Shown: positions 8,177 to 14,844 of the stretch, one piece after another
Position numbering within the stretch: the stretch's first letter is position 1
How the letters are laid out: every line of letters begins with the position of its first letter
Origin: an uncultured Bacilli bacterium
GTDB taxonomy: Bacteria > Bacillota_I > Bacilli_A > RFN20 > CAG-826
Length of the DNA: 32,575 bases
Reading direction: 5' to 3'
NCBI GenBank assembly: GCA_944336335.1
Contig: CALVLC010000033.1
Span: 1 to 32,575, forward strand
Program-made: the position numbers and the translations under genes
The notes under the pieces: generated by a model
What the model was told of the DNA's origin: nothing
Database searches by the model: none
The model's input: the letters and a program-made list of their open reading frames with translations, nothing else

Positions 8177-8323
8177 TTAGTGTTTTGTGTTAACGACTAA
8201 AACTTTTCTACCTTTCTTTCTTCTTAAAGCTAAAACTTTTCTACCATGGCCAGTTGCCATTCTTGCTCTGAATCCGTGTACTCTTGCTTTGTGTAATTTG
8301 CTTGGTTGGTAAGTTCTTTTCAT
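8177..8323 (-). CDS. rpmH: 50S ribosomal protein L34
   Basis: 48 residues, first gene of the minus-strand operon. The sequence [20 protein letters not shown] followed by [20 protein letters not shown] is unmistakable L34. It carries a few extra C-terminal residues (VLVVNTKH) compared with the usual 44. AGGAGG at 8335-8340 lies 11 bases from the ATG and sets the start. rpmH next to dnaA with a box-rich gap between them is the classic bacterial origin arrangement. Confidence 0.97.
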   Translation of the reverse strand: MKRTYQPSKLHKARVHGFRARMATGHGRKVLALRRKKGRKVLVVNTKH

Positions 8324-8356
8324 AAAATAATATTCCTCCTAAAATATGCAAAAGAA

Positions 8357-8386
8357 ATTATATATGTATATATACATATAAGTCAA
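8357..8386 (-). promoter_or_regulatory. Sigma-A promoter of the rpmH operon with palindromic spacer
   Basis: Read on the minus strand: TTGACT (8386-8381), an 18-base spacer, TATAAT (8362-8357). It is the best promoter match in the window and lies about 17 bases upstream of the rpmH ribosome site. The spacer contains most of a perfect 20-bp alternating TA-rich palindrome (8361-8380). Confidence 0.75.
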
Positions 8387-8407
8387 TAAAATTAGGACTA
8401 TCACAAT

Positions 8408-8677
8408 TGTGGCACACTCAAAACAAAATAACCACATTTAATTTTATCAACATGGTGTGTTTTTCTGAGTTTTTATACTGTGTAAAAGTTAAAAAAGTAT
8501 CGAATGCATCGAGTCTTTTTGCGTGTGGATTAAATTTAATAATGTGGAAGGCGCTCCACACAATCAACATTTTCAACGTGGACAAAAGTTATCCACATAG
8601 TTTTCCACATTAAAATTGTGTATTTCTTTTATTCTTTCGGTAATCTTCGATTTATTGTTATTTTTTAATGTGGAAAA
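8408..8677. other. oriC: Replication origin, upstream DnaA-box cluster (oriC part 1)
   Basis: The 418-base gap between rpmH and dnaA contains no gene and a cluster of DnaA boxes. Perfect TTATCCACA is at 8589-8597. One-mismatch boxes are TTTTCCACA 8601-8609, TGTGGATTA 8524-8532 (reverse) and TGTGGAAAA 8669-8677 (reverse). Weaker boxes are at 8428-8436, 8577-8585 and 8408-8416. An inverted pair TGTGGA-N6-TCCACA lies at 8543-8560. Both flanking genes are transcribed away from it. This matches the incAB-like region upstream of dnaA in Bacillus. Confidence 0.88.
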
Positions 8678-8741
8678 GTCAAAAACTCTAATTTTCAAGA
8701 CTATATATTTATGTGTTTTTAATATAAAATAATCAAGCATT

Positions 8742-10103
8742 ATGAATACTAGTACACTTACTCAAAACACGGAACTTTGGAAAAATATATTATCGGTCGT
8801 TTCAAAAGAAACTGAGGGGACAGTTTTTGATGCTTTTTTCAGAAACACTAAAATTTTCGACGTGAACGGAAATAAAGTTTTTGTACTTTGTGAAAGCAAA
8901 TTAACAAAAGAAGTCCTTAGAGATCGTTTTTCTGACTATTTATCACAAAAGCTTTATCAATGCACATCTTCAAATTACATTCCAGTTTTTGTTACCGAAG
9001 ATGACGTTAAAGGAAATAAGAAATTTATTGAATCAAACGAAGTTGAACTTTCATACTTTAAAAATTCAGTTTTAGATCCACATTACACGTTTGAAACCTT
9101 CGTTGTCGGACCATGTAACTCTGAAGCTCAAAAAGCTTCATTATATACAGCAACAGCTCCTGGTGGAATTTATCAAACTTTGTTTATTTATGGTGGAAGC
9201 GGACTTGGAAAAACACATCTTTTAAACGCAATTGGTAACTACATAAAAACCAACATGCCAGAGAAAAAAGTTCTTTATTTTTCTAGTCAAGATTTTTTAA
9301 ATGAATATATCGATTTTGTAAATGGAGACACCAGAAAAGAACAACTTTATAAGTTTCTTAAAAGATTTGATGTTTTACTTATCGATGACATCCAAATGCT
9401 TAAAGACAAACGCAAAACTCAAGAATTTTTCTTTAACATTTACGAGGATTTTCGTCAAAATCACAAGCAAATTTGCTTTACAAGCGATAGACTTCCTGGC
9501 GAATTAGAAGGTATCGATCAAAGAATTTTAACTCGTTTTACAAGTGGTTTAAGTGTCTCTGTTTCAAAGCCGGATACCGAAACTTGTTTCAATATTTTAA
9601 AGTCGAAAATCGTCGCTTCTGGAAGCGATTTATCAAATTATGATGAAGATGTTTTGCTCTTCATGGCAGATAAATTCAAAGATTCAATCAGAAGCTTAGA
9701 AGGTGCTTTAATTAGGCTTAATTTTTACGCATCAATCAATAAAGCAACGCACATTGACATAAATCTTTGTGCCGAAGCTTTGCAATCTATGGTTGATGTA
9801 AGTGATGCTAAAAACAAAGTTACAGAACAAAAGATTTTGAGTGTCGTTAGTTCATATTATTCCTTAAGTATTTCTCAGATTACAGGAAAAATCAAAACCG
9901 GAAACATTGTAAACGCTCGTCACATTGCTATTTACTTAATGAGAGACTTGCTTGATCTTCCATTAAAGAAAATTGGAACAATTTTTAGCGGTAGAGATCA
10001 CACAACTATCATGCATTCCATCGAAAAAGTGGACAAATTGTTAAAGACAAATGAGCAAACTCAAACTGCTGTTCGCGAACTAAAAAAGCGATTATCATCG
10101 TAA
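8742..10103 (+). CDS. dnaA: Chromosomal replication initiator protein DnaA
   Basis: 453 residues, all four domains. Domain I (1-90) begins ELWKNILSVVSKE. Domain II is very short. Domain III AAA+ has Walker A GGSGLGKTH (151-159), Walker B VLLIDDIQ (D215, D216), and sensor segments RLPGELEGIDQRILTRFTSG. Domain IV carries the DnaA box reader GRDHTTIMHSIEKV from G417. DnaA-ATP binds the boxes on either side of its own gene and opens the origin. There is no ribosome site before the ATG (AATCAAGCATT). A TATAAA at 8723-8728 would place the transcript start only a few bases before the ATG, so translation may be nearly leaderless. Confidence 0.98.
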   Translation: MNTSTLTQNTELWKNILSVVSKETEGTVFDAFFRNTKIFDVNGNKVFVLCESKLTKEVLRDRFSDYLSQKLYQCTSSNYIPVFVTEDDVKGNKKFIESNEVELSYFKNSVLDPHYTFETFVVGPCNSEAQKASLYTATAPGGIYQTLFIYGGSGLGKTHLLNAIGNYIKTNMPEKKVLYFSSQDFLNEYIDFVNGDTRKEQLYKFLKRFDVLLIDDIQMLKDKRKTQEFFFNIYEDFRQNHKQICFTSDRLPGELEGIDQRILTRFTSGLSVSVSKPDTETCFNILKSKIVASGSDLSNYDEDVLLFMADKFKDSIRSLEGALIRLNFYASINKATHIDINLCAEALQSMVDVSDAKNKVTEQKILSVVSSYYSLSISQITGKIKTGNIVNARHIAIYLMRDLLDLPLKKIGTIFSGRDHTTIMHSIEKVDKLLKTNEQTQTAVRELKKRLSS

Positions 10104-10145
10104 AAATCTGACTTGGTGGATTCACTAAAGTTCAACGAAATATAC

Positions 10146-10185
10146 TTATCCACAGTTTCCACACAGCTTATTATTATTAAATAAA
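10146..10185 (+). other. oriC: Replication origin, basal unwinding region (oriC part 2)
   Basis: Between dnaA and dnaN: perfect DnaA box TTATCCACA (10146-10154), an abutting weaker box GTTTCCACA (10155-10163), a GC-richer CAGC spacer, then four TTA triplets (10168-10179) and AT-rich DNA. This is the layout of the Bacillus basal unwinding system, in which DnaA spreads from two boxes onto DnaA-trios (TTA reads as the trio 3'-AAT on the opposite strand). It is the likely site of initial strand opening. Confidence 0.75.
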
Positions 10186-10203
10186 ATTTAAGAGGTATAT
10201 AAA

Positions 10204-11328
10204 ATGAAATTTAACATTAAACGAAACGATTTTCTCAAAGCCGTTACAACAGCATCAAAATTTATTCCAACAAGTTCTCCTAATCCAATACTTTTAGATG
10301 TCGCTCTTGTTTTAAATGATCAAGGATTAATTCTTTATGGAGGTAATGGAGACGTCTTTTTAGAAGTCACCATTCCTTTTGTAATCAACGATAAAGAAAT
10401 TATTCGTGATTATAAACAAGGTTCAATTTTAATAAATGCAAAAATTTTAAACGAAATTGTTAAAGCTATTGATGGAGAAGAAATTTCTTTTGAAATCGTA
10501 GAGGAGGGTTTAGCGAAACTTGAAAATGACAGTAATACTAAATATTCCTTAACTGTTACAAGATTTGAAGAATATCCAGATTGTAATTTTGAGGAAAATG
10601 GAACAAAAATTGTTTTAGGCTCTAAAGAATTCCAAGAAGCTGTTAACCAAGTATCTTTTGCTGCATCACAAAAGAACACACGTCAACAATTAAAAGCTGT
10701 TAATTTTGAAAATAACGGAACAAGCCTTATTTTTACTGCAACAGATGGTTCAAGACTTGCTAAAAAAGAGCTCCCAAGCAGTTGCTCTAATTTATTTTCA
10801 ATCAACATTGACGCAAAAACACTCATGGAAGCGGCTAGAACGATTGAAAACGAGAAAGAGGTTGAAATATATGCAACCGATAAAAAAGTACTCTTTAAAT
10901 ACGCTAATACTAAAATTATTAGCAATTTAATTGGTGGCGATTATCCAAACGTTAAAAATATTGTTCCAAAAACTTATTACTATTTCTTAGAAGTTAACGC
11001 TAATGATTTCTTAAACGCTATCAATAGTGTTGCCATGCTTACACTCGATAGAGAAAACATCGTTAAAGTTACAATGGTTGAAGGAAACGTTATCGTTTCA
11101 TCTAAATCTCAACTTTCAGGAAGCGGCGAAAAGATTTTAAGTCTTTTCAGATATTCTGGTGAAAGATTAGAAATCAGTTTCAACTATCACTTTGTAGTAG
11201 ACGCAATTAAAGCTCTTGGATCACAAGATGTTCTGTTATCTTTTGTTGGTGAAATGAAGCCATTTACAATCACTGATAAAAACGATCCAAGTAATATTCA
11301 CTTAATAACGCCTGTAAGAACGTACTAG
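10204..11328 (+). CDS. dnaN: DNA polymerase III beta subunit (sliding clamp)
   Basis: 374 residues, the usual length for a three-domain beta clamp. The N-terminus MKFNIKRNDFLKAVTTASKFIP and the C-terminal MKPFTITD...HLITPVRTY are characteristic. The dimeric ring tethers DNA polymerase III to DNA. The ribosome site is a modest AGAGG (10191-10195), 8 bases before the ATG. It lies 100 bases after dnaA across the unwinding region, so it may be read from the dnaA promoter or from one hidden in that gap. It ends at a hairpin terminator. Confidence 0.97.
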   Translation: MKFNIKRNDFLKAVTTASKFIPTSSPNPILLDVALVLNDQGLILYGGNGDVFLEVTIPFVINDKEIIRDYKQGSILINAKILNEIVKAIDGEEISFEIVEEGLAKLENDSNTKYSLTVTRFEEYPDCNFEENGTKIVLGSKEFQEAVNQVSFAASQKNTRQQLKAVNFENNGTSLIFTATDGSRLAKKELPSSCSNLFSINIDAKTLMEAARTIENEKEVEIYATDKKVLFKYANTKIISNLIGGDYPNVKNIVPKTYYYFLEVNANDFLNAINSVAMLTLDRENIVKVTMVEGNVIVSSKSQLSGSGEKILSLFRYSGERLEISFNYHFVVDAIKALGSQDVLLSFVGEMKPFTITDKNDPSNIHLITPVRTY

Positions 11329-11349
11329 AGCACTAAAATTTTAAACATC

Positions 11350-11377
11350 GACTACCTATACCAAGGTAGTCTTTTTT
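11350..11377 (+). terminator. Intrinsic terminator after dnaN
   Basis: An 8-bp stem GACTACCT / AGGTAGTC (11350-11357, 11364-11371) with a 6-base loop is followed by TTTTTTCTTT. It separates dnaAN from the yaaA-recF-gyrBA unit, although read-through is possible. Confidence 0.82.
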
Positions 11378-11387
11378 CTTTAAAATA

Positions 11388-11419
11388 GACTTCCTTTAAT
11401 ATATAATATTAAAGGAGTC
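11388..11419 (+). promoter_or_regulatory. Hairpin burying the yaaA ribosome-binding site
   Basis: Arms CCTTTAATAT and ATATTAAAGG (11393-11402, 11406-11415) close an ATA loop. T-A at 11392/11416 and, across one bulged T, GAC/GTC (11388-11390, 11417-11419) extend the stem. The ribosome site AAAGGAG (11411-11417) lies entirely in the 3' arm, 6 bases before the yaaA ATG. As RNA it should limit translation unless melted or bound. As DNA it could also be an operator, and a TATAAT (11402-11407) sits inside it. Confidence 0.6.
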
Positions 11420-11423
11420 GGAA

Positions 11424-11648
11424 ATGAATAAATTTAAAGAAGTAAAGATAACTAGCGAGTACATAACTCTTGGACAATTTCTCAAATTTGCAGATGTAAT
11501 CTCGAATGGTGGAGAAGCAAAAGAATTTATTAACGAACACAATATTTTCGTTAACGGAACTATTTGTAAAATGAGAGGTAAAAAACTCTATCCTGCTGAT
11601 CAAGTTATCATTGAAGATTCTTTGTTCTTTGAAATTGGTAAATGTTAG
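11424..11648 (+). CDS. yaaA: S4-domain RNA-binding protein YaaA
   Basis: 74 residues, a lone S4 RNA-binding domain: ITLGQFLKFADVISNGGEAKEFI, then NIFVNGTICKMRGKKLYPADQVII. The gene sits between dnaN and recF as in most Bacilli. The substrate RNA is not established for the family; related YlxM/RlbA-type S4 proteins act at ribosomes. It overlaps recF by 7 bases, so recF translation is probably coupled to it. Its own ribosome site is inside a strong hairpin. Confidence 0.9.
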   Translation: MNKFKEVKITSEYITLGQFLKFADVISNGGEAKEFINEHNIFVNGTICKMRGKKLYPADQVIIEDSLFFEIGKC

Positions 11649-12706
11649 TTAGAGAACTCGAATTACATAATTTTCGTAATTACGAATCGCTAAAAGCTAA
11701 CTTTAAAGAAGGCCTGAATTATATCTATGGAGAGAATGCATGTGGTAAAACAAACATTCTTGAGGCGATATATTTTTTGTCTTTAACGAGGTCGTTTAGG
11801 ACCAACGATTTAGTTGAGTTGATTAAAAAAGACGCGGATTTTGCAAGGATTTTGGCAAAAATTAGTGATGAAAACTCAATAAAAATACTTGAAATTACTT
11901 TTAGTGAAAAAGGTAAAAAAATACTTTTAAATAATAAAAAAGTTTCTAAAATCAGCGAATTAAATTCTTTGATTAACGTTATTAGTTTTATTCCTAGAAA
12001 CACAAATTTATTAAAAGATTCACCTAAAGAAAGACGAAAATTTTTAAATATTTATTTGTCAAAATTATCTAATAAGTATTTAAAAACTTTATCGATTTAC
12101 GAAAAGATTTTAAAAGAGAGAAACGATGCTTTTAAAGCTTATAAAATCAACTATACATTAATCGATATCTTAACTAATCAACTTGTTGAACTAAATAAAG
12201 AAATTTTTCTTTATCGTAAAAAGTTTATAGCTCATATTAATGATTTTTTATCCGATGTTTATAAAAACGTCTCAATAAAAGAAGAAAAACTAATAATGAA
12301 ATATGAAAGCTTTATAAATGTCGAAGGCACTATTGAAAAATTTATTAAAGAAGAATTTCAAAAAGTAAGAGAAGAAGAACTTAAGAAAAAGCAAACTCTT
12401 ATCGGAGTTCATAAAGATGATTTTAAATTATTTCTTGATGATAGAGATGTCGGATTATACGGCTCACAAGGTGAAAATAGAATCTCTGTAATTTCTCTAA
12501 TATTATCACTTTATTTTTTAAATAAAGATCAACAACCAATTATCGTGCTTGATGATGTCTTAAGTGAATTAGATGAAAAGCACGAAGAAAATTTGCTGAA
12601 ATATCTTGAAAATTTTTCCCAAATTTTCATAACAAACACTGCAAAAAGCCAGTTTTTTAATAAAAACTACTATCGTTTAGAAGATAAAAAACTAAAGGAG
12701 GAATAA
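11642..12706 (+). CDS. recF: DNA replication and repair protein RecF
   Basis: 354 residues, SMC/ABC-type ATPase that helps load RecA at gaps with RecO and RecR. Walker A GENACGKTN (30-38), N-terminal signature VRELELHNFRNYESL, the ABC signature region YGSQGENRI, and Walker B with D-loop IIVLDDVLSELDEKH are all present. It overlaps yaaA. The last codons (KLKEE) encode the gyrB ribosome site AAGGAGG, so recF and gyrB are in one transcript. Length is slightly below the usual 360-370. Confidence 0.96.
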   Translation: MLVRELELHNFRNYESLKANFKEGLNYIYGENACGKTNILEAIYFLSLTRSFRTNDLVELIKKDADFARILAKISDENSIKILEITFSEKGKKILLNNKKVSKISELNSLINVISFIPRNTNLLKDSPKERRKFLNIYLSKLSNKYLKTLSIYEKILKERNDAFKAYKINYTLIDILTNQLVELNKEIFLYRKKFIAHINDFLSDVYKNVSIKEEKLIMKYESFINVEGTIEKFIKEEFQKVREEELKKKQTLIGVHKDDFKLFLDDRDVGLYGSQGENRISVISLILSLYFLNKDQQPIIVLDDVLSELDEKHEENLLKYLENFSQIFITNTAKSQFFNKNYYRLEDKKLKEE

Positions 12707-12708
12707 GA

Positions 12709-14826
12709 ATGGAAGAAAAGAAAGAACAAGAAAAAGAGATTGTTGAAACCGAAAATTCAGAAGAAACAACGAATGAAAAAATCGATGTAAACGAAGGTTT
12801 TGATGATCAAGAAGAAAGTATTGATTCAAAAATTTCTAGTGAAATTATTGATATCAACGATGAGAGAGCGCTTGAAAAAGGGGACGAAAAATATAACAGT
12901 GATTCCATTCAAGTTTTAGAAGGTCTTGAAGCAGTTAGAAAAAGACCAGGTATGTACATCGGCTCAACTTCTTCAACAGGTCTTCATCATTTAGTTTGGG
13001 AGATTGTTGATAATGGTATCGATGAAGCCTTGGCTGGTTATTGTGATACTATTAGTGTTGATATTAACCCTGATAACACAATTACAGTCACAGATAATGG
13101 AAGAGGTATTCCAGTTGATGTAGTTGGAAAAACAAAATTAAGCGGTGTCGAAACTGTTTATACTGTTTTACATGCTGGTGGTAAATTCGGACAAGGAAGC
13201 GTTTATAAAGTTAGTGGTGGTCTCCATGGTGTTGGTGCATCCGTTGTTAACGCACTTTCTTCATGGCTTGAAGTTACAGTTAAAAAAGATGGCGGAGTTT
13301 ATTATATTCGCTTTGAAAATGGTGGACACACCGTTGAACCATTAAAAAGAATTGGAGACTGTTCTTTAGAAGAACACGGAACAAAAGTTACTTTTAAACC
13401 TGATCCAACAATTTTTAAAGAAACAACTATTTATAGCTACGAAACAATTAAAAATAGATTAAGACAAATGGCTTTCTTAAACAAAGGAGTAACAATTGTA
13501 CTTCGTGATTTAAGAATGGATCCTATTTTAGAAGATAAATTTCATTTTGAAGGCGGAATTAAGGAATATGTTTCTTATGTAAACCGTAATGGCGAAGCAT
13601 TATTCCCTAATGTTTTTTATTCAGAAGGTGCTCAAATTTTTGATGATAACGGTACAAAAGAGACTATTTATTGTGAAATTGCTCTTCAATATACAAAAAG
13701 TTATACCCACAACGTTTATTCTTTCTGTAACAACGTTTCTACTGGAAACGGTGGTATGCACGTTGATGGTTTTAATTTAGCTTTAGTAAGAGTCATCAAC
13801 AATTACGCCAGAGACAACAAAATTTTAAAAGATAGTGATAAAGAAAGAATCACTTTAGAAGATTGTCTTGAAGGTTTGACAGCTATTATTTCTGTTAAGC
13901 ACCCTAACCCACAATATGAAGGTCAAACAAAAGGAAAACTCGGAAACCTCGAAGTCAAAAAGATTGTAAATACTGTTTTTGGCGACCAACTTCAAAGATA
14001 TTTATTAGAAAATAAAGATGTCGCAATGACAATCGCTAAAAAAGTAAAGAGTGCTTATGATGGCCGTTTAGCAGCCCGTGCGGCTAAAGAAAACATGAGA
14101 AGAAAAGATGTTCTTGAACCAACAACTCTTCCTGGAAAATTAGCCGATTGTAGCTCAAATAATCCTGAAGAATGTGAATTATTTATCGTTGAGGGTAATT
14201 CTGCAGGTGGTAGTGCAAAACAAGGTAGAGATCCAAAAACTCAAGCTATTATGCCTTTAAGAGGTAAGATTTTAAATGTTCAAAAAGCCCAAGCTCATCG
14301 TATTTTTGAAAACGCTGAAATCGGAAATATGATAAATGCGATTGGTGCAGGATATGGCGAAGAATTCGATATTACAAAAATTAGATATCATAAAATTGTA
14401 ATCATGACCGATGCTGATGTTGATGGTTCTCATATTAGAATTTTGCTTTTAACATTCTTCCATAGATTTATGAAGCCTTTGATTGAACATGGCTGTGTTT
14501 ATATTGCGCAACCTCCTTTATATAAAGTTGAATATAAAGGAAAAGCATATTATGCATATAACGATGAACAACTTAATGTTATTCGTAAAGAATTAGCTTT
14601 AAAACCTGGTTATCCATACCAAAGATATAAAGGTCTTGGCGAAATGGATCCATCTCAACTCGAAGAAACGACTATGGATCCAAAAGTTAGAAAAATGCTA
14701 CGAGTAACAGTCGACGATGCTGTTGCTGCAGACCAAGTATTTAACGATTTGATGGGTGAAGATGTTGAACCACGTTCAACCTTCATTGAAGAAAACGCTA
14801 AATTCGTTAAGAATCTTGATATTTAA
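12709..14826 (+). CDS. gyrB: DNA gyrase subunit B with acidic N-terminal extension
   Basis: 705 residues against about 640 for typical GyrB. The extra length is at the N-terminus: residues 1-60 contain 24 Asp/Glu and only 7 Lys/Arg, before the normal start-like sequence YNSDSIQVLEGLEAVRKRPGMYIG. The GHKL ATPase follows (EIVDNGIDEALAGY, TDNGRGIPV, GGLHGVG), then the transducer and Toprim (EGNSAGGSAKQGR, PLRGKILNVQKA, MTDADVDGSHI). AAGGAGG at 12695-12701, 7 bases before the ATG, supports the long form. In the Toprim motif N497 replaces the usual Asp (E. coli D426), a position in the quinolone pocket. Confidence 0.97.
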   Translation: MEEKKEQEKEIVETENSEETTNEKIDVNEGFDDQEESIDSKISSEIIDINDERALEKGDEKYNSDSIQVLEGLEAVRKRPGMYIGSTSSTGLHHLVWEIVDNGIDEALAGYCDTISVDINPDNTITVTDNGRGIPVDVVGKTKLSGVETVYTVLHAGGKFGQGSVYKVSGGLHGVGASVVNALSSWLEVTVKKDGGVYYIRFENGGHTVEPLKRIGDCSLEEHGTKVTFKPDPTIFKETTIYSYETIKNRLRQMAFLNKGVTIVLRDLRMDPILEDKFHFEGGIKEYVSYVNRNGEALFPNVFYSEGAQIFDDNGTKETIYCEIALQYTKSYTHNVYSFCNNVSTGNGGMHVDGFNLALVRVINNYARDNKILKDSDKERITLEDCLEGLTAIISVKHPNPQYEGQTKGKLGNLEVKKIVNTVFGDQLQRYLLENKDVAMTIAKKVKSAYDGRLAARAAKENMRRKDVLEPTTLPGKLADCSSNNPEECELFIVEGNSAGGSAKQGRDPKTQAIMPLRGKILNVQKAQAHRIFENAEIGNMINAIGAGYGEEFDITKIRYHKIVIMTDADVDGSHIRILLLTFFHRFMKPLIEHGCVYIAQPPLYKVEYKGKAYYAYNDEQLNVIRKELALKPGYPYQRYKGLGEMDPSQLEETTMDPKVRKMLRVTVDDAVAADQVFNDLMGEDVEPRSTFIEENAKFVKNLDI

Positions 14827-14844
14827 AAAATATGAGGTATTTGC

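Noticed and set aside
8407-8613. 68-residue open frame in the rpmH-dnaA gap
   Set aside because: It runs through the DnaA boxes, has no ribosome site and an unlikely composition; it is a chance frame in origin DNA.
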